Origin: an uncultured Ruminococcus sp.
GTDB lineage: Bacteria > Bacillota > Clostridia > Oscillospirales > Acutalibacteraceae
DNA length: 64,000 nt
Assembly (NCBI GenBank): GCA_902799245.1
Contig: CADBZY010000001.1
Location: 182,514-246,513, forward strand
Direction of reading: 5' to 3'
The notes beneath the pieces are model-generated. The model did no database searches and had not been told where the DNA came from. It worked only from the letters and a program-made list of their open reading frames with translations. Positions within the stretch are counted from its first letter, which is position 1. Every line of letters begins with the position of its first letter. Below, piece after piece: positions 56,673-64,000 of this stretch. The translations under genes were made by a program, and so were the position numbers.

Positions 56673-59249
56673 TTAATCATCGTTGACGGCTGAGGGTTTG
56701 TCCGCAGCATAGGTATCGTTATCCGAAAACGGATCGCCCTCCTCCTCACTGATAACCCGCACGGGTGCAGGCGCGTTTATCCGGCAGGATGTACGCGCCC
56801 TGCGCACGAATTTCCTGAACCGTTCATTCCTGCCTCTGTCAGGATCATAGGCAAAGAAGAGCACATACACGGCGAATGCGAAAAGGCAGCAAACCGTAGA
56901 GGCAGTGCCTAATTTGAGCATAGGCGTCTCGAATTCAAACTCAATCTCGGAGAAGCCTGCGCCGCATTCCACCGCCATGAATCCCATATTGACCTTTTCC
57001 ACCTTGGTTTCTTTGCCGTTGACATAAGCCTTCCAGCCGTCGTGATAGGGAATGCTGAAAAACACGAGATTGGGTTTGTCCTGCATAATGGCGGCGGTGA
57101 AGCGATTGTCTCCGGCAACAAATGAATGGCAGCACATGTCGGCGCGGTCACGGCAATCCGTTTTGTAGCTGCTCTCGTTGAATGACGTTCTGTCAGAGGG
57201 AAGCGGCTGCAAAATAGAGCCGTATTCGGCCTCCTGACTGTCGCTCAGCACGATCGCGCGCAGCATGACGTTACCGCGTTCATTCTTCGCGAAGGAATCC
57301 GTAAAATCCTGCTCCGTGATGTAATAATCATAGGTAAAGCCCATCGGAATATAACAGTCGTTCTGCCAGATATTGTATCCCGCCTCGTTCTTAAGCAGCG
57401 ACCAACCGGGCATTTGGGGATTTTTATCGGATGGCTGTCCGGACTGATCTTTACTGAAATTGCCCTTTTCGGCGTTGTCAAAGAGATATTTGACGCTGAG
57501 CAGAGAGCGAATGGCGTAATATTCCACCTCCGGACGGCTGCCGACGCCTCTCTGAACGCCTACCGATGTGTAAAAATCAATCACCGAGGACGGGACGATC
57601 GAATGGAACGCCTGAATACAGGAGGTGTCCCAGAACATGCCCATGTTGTCCATGTCCTTGTAAAAATCGACGCGGTACTGGGCGTCGTGCAGCCCGTCAA
57701 GGTGAATGTTCTCCCCCCGGCTGAGGGCTTTAGGGATGACATAATCCCTGCTGTCATAAGAGAGCGTTTTGCCCTGTCCGTTGAAGATAAACAGCGTGCA
57801 GAAGTAAACCCCGATGATACCCACCATGCTCAGAGCGTAGACCGTTTTGCGGTCGTTCGATTGTATAAAGCGAATGATCAGCGACACCATCATGAGCGAC
57901 AGTGCGACGATAGCGACATAAATCCAGAATCTGTCCTTGTAAGCGATAAGTCCATACTCGGCATTCAAATCTTTTTCTGGGTCGGCTTCCCTCTTCATCA
58001 GGAAGGCAAGCGGCAGAGCGATGGCAAGCGAAATTCCCACGGCCCATTTTAACGCCCTGTTCCAGTCGATGTCGGCATTTCCAAGCGCCATGACGGTGGC
58101 CAGGGAGGTCATCAGCGTGAACATAAAGAACCACCGTGCGTAATAAGTCGCGCTGAAAAGCTGGAACGCGGCATTGAGCATCGGAATAAACGCCATAAAG
58201 AAGCAGATAATGATCATTCTGCGCAGCCAGTGACCCTTGCGGCACTGGAGCCAGCCAATGACGCCGGTCATGCCGAAAAGCGGCAGGCAGGCGGCGAGAG
58301 AGCCCCATTTGGTGTTGGAATCGGGCGTGAAGTTGGGGCGCGCGGGCAGATCGGGCGGGAAGAAAAACGCCTCCAAAATATTCAGATAGCGCTGTGAATT
58401 GGAATAAACCACAGCGTTCCAGCCGTAGAGCTTGGCCTCGGCGCGCGGATTCTTTGCCACTTCCCAGACGGAGGGCAGCACCATAACACCGGCCATGCCG
58501 AAGCCCAGGACAGCTTCAAAGGCGATCGTCAAAAACTTCCGCGGCGTCACCTTCCACTCGGTGCACAGTGCCAGACGCACGAAGAAGTAAATCACAATAA
58601 ACACGACTTCCGCGACGAAGAAGTAATAATTGACAAAGACGTTAATGGCGACAGCGGCGGCAAACCATCCCTTGCGGTCGTTGACCATGAGTTCTTCGAG
58701 GGCAATGAGCATGAGCGGGAAGAAGACCATCGGCTCATGGAAGTGGTTGAAAAACATATTGAAAATGGAGTAGCCGGAGAACGCGTACATCAGACCGCCG
58801 AGCACGGCGTAATCATCGAAGCGCGTGAAGCGGCGGATGTAGGCGTAGCCGGTCATTCCGGCGCAGCCGACCTTGAGCGCAAGCAGCGGGCCGATGGTGT
58901 AAGGCACCGCGCCGGAGGGCAGCAGCAGCGTGAACAGGAAGAAAGGCGAACCGAGATTGTAGAAACTGTAAGACCCGATGAAATTGACCCCCAGATCCGT
59001 CTTGAAGTCCCAGCCGATCTGTCCGCTGAGAATCGCGTCATGGGCGTGCATATAGAAGGGGTACTGCTGCACATTGAAGTCGCCGTACATCAGAAAATAC
59101 CCGCTGTCGTAAACGATATAGGGCAGCATCACGGCAAAGGCCGAAAGGAAGCCCACCGCCAGCACAAAGAAATACCTCGGCTGTCCCGTGAAAAACGGCG
59201 ACCTCAAAAACCGCGTAATCGCCGCCGGACGCTTGTTTTTTACATCCAT
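56673..59249 (-). CDS. YfhO-family large membrane protein
   Basis: An 858-residue polytopic membrane protein with about 12-14 membrane segments, long outer loops and a short segment near the C-terminus. The layout (N-terminal GT-C-like membrane half with YFDFNVQQYPF-like acidic motif YGDFNVQQYPFYMHA, then an outer domain with PYHDGWKAYVNGK) is that of the YfhO family. In Bacillus and Listeria, YfhO is needed for glycosylation of (lipo)teichoic acid. The start overlaps the upstream GT-C-like gene by 10 bases, so the two form an operon. The acidic C-terminal tail is cytoplasmic. Confidence 0.85.
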   Translation of the reverse strand: MDVKNKRPAAITRFLRSPFFTGQPRYFFVLAVGFLSAFAVMLPYIVYDSGYFLMYGDFNVQQYPFYMHAHDAILSGQIGWDFKTDLGVNFIGSYSFYNLGSPFFLFTLLLPSGAVPYTIGPLLALKVGCAGMTGYAYIRRFTRFDDYAVLGGLMYAFSGYSIFNMFFNHFHEPMVFFPLMLIALEELMVNDRKGWFAAAVAINVFVNYYFFVAEVVFIVIYFFVRLALCTEWKVTPRKFLTIAFEAVLGFGMAGVMVLPSVWEVAKNPRAEAKLYGWNAVVYSNSQRYLNILEAFFFPPDLPARPNFTPDSNTKWGSLAACLPLFGMTGVIGWLQCRKGHWLRRMIIICFFMAFIPMLNAAFQLFSATYYARWFFMFTLMTSLATVMALGNADIDWNRALKWAVGISLAIALPLAFLMKREADPEKDLNAEYGLIAYKDRFWIYVAIVALSLMMVSLIIRFIQSNDRKTVYALSMVGIIGVYFCTLFIFNGQGKTLSYDSRDYVIPKALSRGENIHLDGLHDAQYRVDFYKDMDNMGMFWDTSCIQAFHSIVPSSVIDFYTSVGVQRGVGSRPEVEYYAIRSLLSVKYLFDNAEKGNFSKDQSGQPSDKNPQMPGWSLLKNEAGYNIWQNDCYIPMGFTYDYYITEQDFTDSFAKNERGNVMLRAIVLSDSQEAEYGSILQPLPSDRTSFNESSYKTDCRDRADMCCHSFVAGDNRFTAAIMQDKPNLVFFSIPYHDGWKAYVNGKETKVEKVNMGFMAVECGAGFSEIEFEFETPMLKLGTASTVCCLFAFAVYVLFFAYDPDRGRNERFRKFVRRARTSCRINAPAPVRVISEEEGDPFSDNDTYAADKPSAVNDD

Positions 59250-60697
59250 TTTCTTTCCTCCAGTTGTTTTGTTTTGCTTCTCTTACAGAAAAATCTTACG
59301 ACAAACACTGCCGCGGCCGCAAATAGCAGCAGGTTAAGCAGGGAATTGGCGAAGGCAAGTTTACCGCGGGAATTCAACCACTGGGGATAACTGCCTCCGG
59401 CGTATTTGTAAGTTCTCCACCAGCCTGATTTTTCCCGCACGCTGCTGAGAACCCGAAACTGATTGAAGAATATCACAAGCGAATTCAGTCCGTAGAGAGT
59501 GAGCAGCCGACGGTCGGCGAGCTGAATGAACGCGCCCATCAGCAGCGCCAGAACGACGATCTGATAACGCTCATGCTGTCGGCAGGTGAGCATAAAAATA
59601 CACTCCATAAAGGCAAAACCCGCCAGCCAGTGGGAATGACGCCTGCCGAATATGTAAACCGCCACGACGCCGATCACGGACAGCAGCAGGAATACGCTGC
59701 CGACGGTGGAAACGCTGATTCCGGGCAGTATCCGCAGCTTATCCTTTACGCCGTTGAGATGGAAAAGCATGTAGATATTGTCGGCGTTAAGTGTGCAGTA
59801 GGGATATTTGGCGACGCCCTCGGAATAAACGGTAACAGGCTTCATGAACTTCTCCCAGAAGCCGAGTTCCGGCTGATAGCCGGAAAAACCTGCCCCCAGC
59901 ATAAAGGGAAGGTAGACCAGCGCGAGCGTTCCGGCAGCGGCGCAGACGAATCGCAAAAACCGCATGACAGCGGACTTGTCAGAAACGGCGCGGGAGAGGG
60001 AAAACTGTTTCGGGTGCAGACTGCCGAAGCAGATCGTCAGCACCTCCATGCCGACCACGGGAGTGAGATAAAGCCCCTGCAGCTTGGTGGAACACATGAC
60101 CGCCCAAAGGACACCCGCCGCTGTGACGTGCTTTTCTTCAAGGGCGAACATGAGCAGCGCCGCCAGAAGCATCAGCACGCAGTCTGTCTGACCCCAGCAG
60201 GCGCAGTTGAAGATGGTGGCGGGATTGACAGCCCAGAGCGCCGCCGCTAACAGTCCGATCATCTTATTCTTCTTTCGGGCAATGGAGTAAAGCGCGACGC
60301 AGGTCAGACTGTCGCAAAGGCAGGGAAAAAATTTGATCGCAAGCATTCTGAAAGGCGGGTATCCGCCGATGGCAGGGTTCTTGATCAGCTTTCCCACGAA
60401 ATAGAGGGGATAGAGATAAAGCGGCGGATAATCGAGCGCTTTCACATGGGTATGCGCAGAAAAGAATCCATCGGAGAGCTGCACACCCCACATGATGTTC
60501 CATTCCGTGTCGTAAGAATTCAGATAACTTATCCCGAGAATCAATCGGAGAATAAAGGCAAAGAATGTGATATACCCGATCGCTCTTGCGTATGAAAAGT
60601 TATCTCGCCTTATTCTGAAATCATGGTTTTGGTATTTCTGGAACAATTCAGCAAAAAGATTGGAGTGGTTGGAATCTTGCATGTCTTCCGTATTCAA
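59240..60697 (-). CDS. GT-C type membrane glycosyltransferase
   Basis: A 485-residue polytopic protein with about 10 membrane segments and a first loop NSYDTEWNIMWGVQLS, then DYPPLYLYPLYFVG and CWGQTDCVLMLLAALL. These are motifs of dolichyl/polyprenyl-phosphate-mannose-dependent GT-C enzymes. It probably transfers a lipid-linked sugar to a surface glycan or teichoic acid, working with the YfhO-like protein encoded just downstream. Start TTG at 60697 after AAAGGTGATG. The acceptor and sugar are unknown. Confidence 0.8.
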   Translation of the reverse strand: MNTEDMQDSNHSNLFAELFQKYQNHDFRIRRDNFSYARAIGYITFFAFILRLILGISYLNSYDTEWNIMWGVQLSDGFFSAHTHVKALDYPPLYLYPLYFVGKLIKNPAIGGYPPFRMLAIKFFPCLCDSLTCVALYSIARKKNKMIGLLAAALWAVNPATIFNCACWGQTDCVLMLLAALLMFALEEKHVTAAGVLWAVMCSTKLQGLYLTPVVGMEVLTICFGSLHPKQFSLSRAVSDKSAVMRFLRFVCAAAGTLALVYLPFMLGAGFSGYQPELGFWEKFMKPVTVYSEGVAKYPYCTLNADNIYMLFHLNGVKDKLRILPGISVSTVGSVFLLLSVIGVVAVYIFGRRHSHWLAGFAFMECIFMLTCRQHERYQIVVLALLMGAFIQLADRRLLTLYGLNSLVIFFNQFRVLSSVREKSGWWRTYKYAGGSYPQWLNSRGKLAFANSLLNLLLFAAAAVFVVRFFCKRSKTKQLEERKWM

Positions 60698-60737
60698 AAA
60701 ATCATCACCTTTGGATGTGTCTGATAATCGTATAATA

Positions 60738-60766
60738 ATAATACCACACTTTTCCCGTCATTACAA
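60738..60766 (-). promoter_or_regulatory. Promoter of the GT-C/YfhO operon
   Basis: Minus strand: TTGTAA (complement of 60761-60766), 17 bases, TATTAT (complement of 60738-60743), with TG before the -10 box. The start codon is about 40 bases downstream. Confidence 0.6.
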
Positions 60767-60817
60767 CTAAACTAAAAATTCTTTTGTAAATTTAATTATG
60801 TTTGGCAGTAAAAAGCA

Positions 60818-60846
60818 TTTACAGGCTTGCACAATTCGGGTATAAT
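60818..60846 (+). promoter_or_regulatory. Promoter of the SCP2-like gene
   Basis: TTTACA at 60818-60823 and TATAAT at 60841-60846 with a 17-base spacer, 33 bases before the start codon. It lies back to back with the GT-C promoter. Confidence 0.75.
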
Positions 60847-60879
60847 GAGTGCACAACAGATCGAAAGGACTAAAACGCA

Positions 60880-61209
60880 ATGACGTTTGAAGAATTATAC
60901 AGTACGATCAAGGAATATTTTGAGAGCAAGGATTTCAAGGACTTCGGTCTGGGCGATTATTCATATGAGTTCGACGTAACGGGCGAGGGAGAAGGCAAGT
61001 TTTATATTGAGGTCAGGGACGGCCGTCTTGACATCCAGCCGTTCGACTACAAAAACAGCCTTTGTGCGTTCACCGTGGATTCGGGCAATCTCAACCGGAT
61101 CATCTCCCGTCAGCTTTCCCCTGTCGAGGCCTACTCCACCGGCCGGCTTGCCATTCGTGGCGACGTTTCCGCCGCCTTCCGCTTTGCCGATGTCCTCGGC
61201 ATTGCTTAG
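60880..61209 (+). CDS. Small SCP2 (sterol carrier)-like domain protein
   Basis: A 109-residue protein with the SCP2 pattern: an N-terminal helix, strands with FYIEVRDGRLDIQPF and the C-terminal SPVEAYSTGRLAIRGDVSAAFRFADVL, where the RGD and F-A-D region is typical. In bacteria, SCP2 domains bind lipophilic ligands, but the role of single-domain proteins is unknown. ATG at 60880 follows GAAAGGAC. Monocistronic, between divergent and convergent neighbours. Confidence 0.78.
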   Translation: MTFEELYSTIKEYFESKDFKDFGLGDYSYEFDVTGEGEGKFYIEVRDGRLDIQPFDYKNSLCAFTVDSGNLNRIISRQLSPVEAYSTGRLAIRGDVSAAFRFADVLGIA

Positions 61210-61264
61210 CCGACCGCCGGTAAAGATGGCACATCAATAAAAACAGCTCTTCCTAATATCGATT

Positions 61265-61304
61265 TAAAAGAGGCACATTCGCGGAATAACGTGAATGTGC
61301 CTCT
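61265..61304. terminator. Terminator between the SCP2-like gene and the GH32 gene
   Basis: AGAGGCACATTC (61269-61280) pairs with GAATGTGCCTCT (61293-61304), a perfect 12-base stem. On the minus strand TTTTAAAT follows, so it mainly ends the GH32 transcript. Confidence 0.85.
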
Positions 61305-61349
61305 GATTATGTTTTCTCCCGACGCATGAATATCCGTCGGTCATGCGGA

Positions 61350-62822
61350 CTATTCGGAGTCAACGGCGAAACATTCCTCTACCGCACGGTTCAGCTCCCA
61401 CAGATGAATGGAAGCGTCGCCCTCGACAATCAGTTTTTCCTCTCCCTCGGTCGGGAAAATGCGGGAGGAGAACACCGCGTCGCCGTCGTTGACGAAAATC
61501 TCGATGGAACTTCGGTCGATAAAGATGCGCAGGTGGAAAAGTCCCTTCGGCAGCGGACGGGTTCTCTGTTCGCCCTGCTCGGTGTTGAAGCGGCGTTTCA
61601 GTCCCGCGCGGTCAACGGTGATCTCCTTCGCGCCGTCGTCGTAGGCAATCGTCAGACCGCCGGTTCCGTCGGCTCCCGCGAAGAGTCGCAGCGTGAGATC
61701 TCCGCCGCGGCTGATCAGCTCCATTTCACACACACGGGGCAGCAGATCGGTGGATTCGAGGTCAATCTTTTTGCCTCGCAGCGCCCTGAGTTCGTCCAAA
61801 GGCTGCTGAATCAACCGGTGATCGCGCACCCGCAGTTCGCGCGGGAGCGTCAGGCAGCCCGACCAGTCCTCTTCGTCGGTGGGATAGGAAGCGTCCGGCA
61901 AACCCATCCACGCCACCAGCGTCGCCTTGTTCTTGTCGTTGGGATTGGCGGCACACTCGGCGGCATAGGAATCAAAGCCGAAGTCCAGCACATGGAATCG
62001 TGTGTTGTCCGGCGTGAAGGTGAGCGAATCCCAGTCCATATGCCCCAGCAGGTAGCCGTTGTGGTGAACCGAGCCGCCTCTTCCAGGGAGGGTGAGATGC
62101 TGCGGACAGAACAGCAGCACATCATAGCCGCTGATGGTTTCGATGGACGGACACTCCCACATATCGCCGAAATCCTCGAACCCCGGCACGTTGAGCTGTC
62201 CGGCAAAAGTCCAGCCCTCGGTCGGGCTGTCGGAGCGGTAGATCAGGGAGCAGCCCTTTTTCTGCTTGGTCTGTGCGCCGAGGATAATGTAATATTTCCC
62301 GCTTTGCTCGTTGTAAATGATTTTCGGGTCGCGCTGGTGCTCGGTATAGTCTTCATTCATGCCGAACAGCGGCGGCAGCTTCACGGCGGCGCCGTCGTCC
62401 TTCAGATCCACCAGACAGGTGTAAGGTCTTCGCGTCCAGTCCTCGTCGCGGTGATTGCCGGTGTAATACAGATATAGCTGATCGTCCAGCGGCAGGGCGG
62501 AACCCGAATAGGCGCCCTTGTTGTCGTACTCCGTGTCCGGTCGGATGCACACGCCGACATTCTTCCACTTCACCAAATCCTCGGAAGTGGTGTGGTACCA
62601 GTATTTCAGCCCGTGAACAGCACCCCACGGACACCACTGGTAAAACAGGTGCCACACGCCGTCATGGTATACAAAGCCGTTGGGATCGTTGAGCAGTCCC
62701 GTGACGCTCTGAATGTGATAATGCTGACGGTAATCCGACCGGATGATTTTTTCGTGCAGAGGACGGATTTCCTCTTCGTCTTTCAGTACACGGTAGCGTT
62801 CTTCCTTTGTCCATGTCTTCAC
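61350..62822 (-). CDS. GH32 sucrose-6-phosphate hydrolase/beta-fructofuranosidase
   Basis: A 490-residue glycoside hydrolase of family 32. The catalytic residues are Asp46 in NDPNG (nucleophile), Asp165 in RDPK (transition-state stabiliser) and Glu223 in ECPS (acid/base). A five-blade propeller domain is followed by the C-terminal beta-sandwich with FIDRSSIEIFVNDG. With PTS enzyme I nearby, it likely hydrolyses sucrose 6-phosphate made by a sucrose PTS, but a free invertase or fructan role is possible. It has no signal peptide, so it is cytoplasmic. ATG at 62822 has only a weak upstream purine stretch (GGGGGAATTAAG). Confidence 0.92.
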   Translation of the reverse strand: MKTWTKEERYRVLKDEEEIRPLHEKIIRSDYRQHYHIQSVTGLLNDPNGFVYHDGVWHLFYQWCPWGAVHGLKYWYHTTSEDLVKWKNVGVCIRPDTEYDNKGAYSGSALPLDDQLYLYYTGNHRDEDWTRRPYTCLVDLKDDGAAVKLPPLFGMNEDYTEHQRDPKIIYNEQSGKYYIILGAQTKQKKGCSLIYRSDSPTEGWTFAGQLNVPGFEDFGDMWECPSIETISGYDVLLFCPQHLTLPGRGGSVHHNGYLLGHMDWDSLTFTPDNTRFHVLDFGFDSYAAECAANPNDKNKATLVAWMGLPDASYPTDEEDWSGCLTLPRELRVRDHRLIQQPLDELRALRGKKIDLESTDLLPRVCEMELISRGGDLTLRLFAGADGTGGLTIAYDDGAKEITVDRAGLKRRFNTEQGEQRTRPLPKGLFHLRIFIDRSSIEIFVNDGDAVFSSRIFPTEGEEKLIVEGDASIHLWELNRAVEECFAVDSE

Positions 62823-62857
62823 GTCTTAATTCCCCCCATAGTGCGCTCACTATTCTT

Positions 62858-63145
62858 TCAGTGTATAATTCTGAATCCCCGTTCGGTTGGGTCGGGTTCG
62901 AGCCAGGTTGTTTCCATGCGTTCGATGCGGATATACGGGTCGCTGTCGATTTCGGCAACGACGTCATTGATTTGCTGCCCGGTTCCCTGCATTTCCATGG
63001 TCACGGAGCGGTCGTGTTCGTTCTTGACCCAGCCGGTCACGCCGTGGCGTTTGGCGGCGTACTGCGCCTGGAAGCGGAAACCCACCGACTGCACCCTGCC
63101 ATAAAACCGGACACGCTTGCGCAGCGTATTCTTTTGATTGATCAT
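62858..63145 (-). CDS. acyP: Acylphosphatase
   Basis: A 95-residue protein with the acylphosphatase signature FYGRVQSVGFR (catalytic Arg) and GWVKNEHDRSVTMEMQG (catalytic Asn in KN). It hydrolyses acyl phosphates such as acetyl or carbamoyl phosphate. Length is normal for the family. ATG at 63145 is preferred because AGGATG lies upstream. The ATG at 63157 would add MWYR. It is encoded between the GH32 gene and ptsI on the same strand. Confidence 0.9.
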   Translation of the reverse strand: MINQKNTLRKRVRFYGRVQSVGFRFQAQYAAKRHGVTGWVKNEHDRSVTMEMQGTGQQINDVVAEIDSDPYIRIERMETTWLEPDPTERGFRIIH

Positions 63146-63170
63146 GCGATACCACATCCTGCGTTAAACA

Positions 63171-63211
63171 AACAAAACCGACAGACAATCTGCCGGTTTT
63201 GCTTTTTTTCA
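63171..63211. terminator. Terminator downstream of ptsI
   Basis: CAAAACCG-acag-acaat-CTG-CCGGTTTTG hairpin with TTTTTTT on the plus strand and TTTTGTTTGTTT on the minus strand. Direction from ptsI is likely; it can act both ways. Confidence 0.75.
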
Positions 63212-63258
63212 AAATAAACGGTTTTGCCACCGCAGTGTATCATTGTAAGGATGATTAT

Positions 63259-64000
63259 TTATTTTTTACCCTTGCCGAAAAGAGAAAACCTGCTCTTTTT
63301 GACTTCTTCCTTCGGAGCCTCGGCTTTGGGAGACTCGGGTTCCGGCGTTTCGGGAGCCTTTGCGGTGCCGAGGTCGAGTTCGCGGATGACCTTTCTCACA
63401 GCTAAAACGCTGCCGGGATTGACGCTCAGTTCATCCATTCCCATACGCAGGAAGGTTTCGGTCAGGGTGGTGTCCGCGCCGAGTTCGCCGCAGATGCCTA
63501 CCCAGCAATTGTGCCGGTGTCCTGCCTGGACGGTTTTTTCGATCAGGCGGAGCACTGCCGGATGATGGGAATCGTAGAAGGGATCGAGTTTCGGATTCTG
63601 ACGGTCGATCGCCAGCGTGTACTGTGTCAGATCGTTGGTGCCGATGGAGAAGAATTCCACTTCTTCCGCCAGCTCGTCGGCGAGCATGACGGCGGCGGGC
63701 GTTTCGATCATGATGCCGATCTCCACATCGCCAATCTGTTTGCCCTCGGCGATGAGTTCCTGACGGCACTCCTCAAGAATCGCCTTGGCGTCCTTCACTT
63801 CGCTGACGGAAATGATCATCGGGAACATGATGCTCACCTTGCCGAAAGCGGCGGCGCGCAGGATGGCTCTGATCTGCGTCTTGAAGATGTCGCGCTGCAT
63901 CAGGCAGATGCGGATGGCGCGATAGCCCAGCGCGGGATTTTCTTCCTTCGGCAGATTGAAGTAATCCGCCTGTTTATCCGCGCCGATGTCGAGCGTGCGG
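63259..64000 (-). CDS. ptsI: PTS enzyme I (phosphoenolpyruvate-protein phosphotransferase), C-terminal part
   Basis: The frame is open to the right edge of the window, so the N-terminal part, including the phosphohistidine domain, is missing. The visible part is the PEP-binding TIM-barrel: RTLDIGADKQADYF and LPKEENPALGYRAIR, then FSIGTNDLTQYTLAIDR and the catalytic-Cys motif GICGELGAD. Enzyme I passes phosphate from PEP to HPr and starts sugar uptake by the PTS. A 45-residue Pro/Glu/Lys-rich tail (ETPEPESPKAEAPKEEVKK) after the enzyme core is unusual for the family. The end is marked by a terminator at 63171-63211. Confidence 0.93.
   Translation of the reverse strand, partial: RTLDIGADKQADYFNLPKEENPALGYRAIRICLMQRDIFKTQIRAILRAAAFGKVSIMFPMIISVSEVKDAKAILEECRQELIAEGKQIGDVEIGIMIETPAAVMLADELAEEVEFFSIGTNDLTQYTLAIDRQNPKLDPFYDSHHPAVLRLIEKTVQAGHRHNCWVGICGELGADTTLTETFLRMGMDELSVNPGSVLAVRKVIRELDLGTAKAPETPEPESPKAEAPKEEVKKSRFSLFGKGKK

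Noticed and set aside
1..64000. tRNA or rRNA genes
   Set aside because: No cloverleaf with a T-loop GTTCGA and acceptor stem, and no rRNA-like segment, was found on either strand by eye.

Overview
The window looks like a chromosome segment from an anaerobic, endospore-forming member of the Clostridia, most likely an Oscillospiraceae/Ruminococcaceae-type gut bacterium (inference). The evidence is a three-gene NAD-linked [FeFe] hydrogenase operon, a SpoIVFA/SpoIVFB-like pair behind a sigma-E-like promoter, a GH32 sucrose hydrolase near PTS enzyme I, NrdR, and Firmicute-style ribosome binding sites and promoters. TTG and GTG starts are common, and four genes appear to start at ATA, ATT or CTG.

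Layout. 1-7.2 kb: a duplicated-domain membrane protein, a nucleotidyltransferase-PEP mutase fusion with no phosphonate partners nearby, a small DUF4177-like gene, an anchored protein of unknown function, an aldehyde dehydrogenase and the sporulation-type protease pair. 8.2-12.4 kb: the hydrogenase operon. 12.6-31.3 kb, minus strand: a compact tailed-phage virion and lysis cassette (terminases, portal, scaffold, capsid, connectors, tail, fibres, holin, amidase) with no integrase, repressor or replication genes. 31.5-32.6 kb: nrdR and an unknown gene. 33.2-44.1 kb: a cell-surface matrix operon with a 1927-residue fibro-slime protein, a SipW/ER-type signal peptidase, four secreted TasA/CalY-like proteins and a membrane- or wall-anchored protein. 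44.3-49.1 kb: typA, an Rpn-family nuclease, phoH and ybeY. 49.3-54.3 kb: a lipoprotein, a CRP/FNR-type regulator, a NitT/TauT-type ABC importer and a sugar-phosphate transferase. 54.6-64 kb: a DnaD/DUF4373 protein, tsaD, two large membrane proteins (YfhO and GT-C type), an SCP2-like protein, GH32 hydrolase, acylphosphatase and the C-terminal part of PTS enzyme I, which runs off the window.

The most unusual signal is not a gene. At about seventeen intergenic sites, including gaps inside the phage cassette, there are tandem arrays with a strict 7-base period but changing unit sequences (GGTTGAA, GGTAGGA, GTGAATA, GATAATA, GTGGTTA and others). At three gaps between phage genes, arrays of different sequence form the two arms of long imperfect palindromes around small GC-rich hairpins. 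Heptamer tracts also flank the phage cassette as 30-base direct repeats, overlap the tsaD stop codon and appear to supply one gene's Shine-Dalgarno sequence.

Other points of note are the candidate diversity-generating-type receptor-binding protein, a shared GTGTA-N8-TACAC operator before the CRP-family gene and upstream of the hydrogenase operon, and a structured phoH leader. All functions are read from motifs and context by eye; no database search was run.
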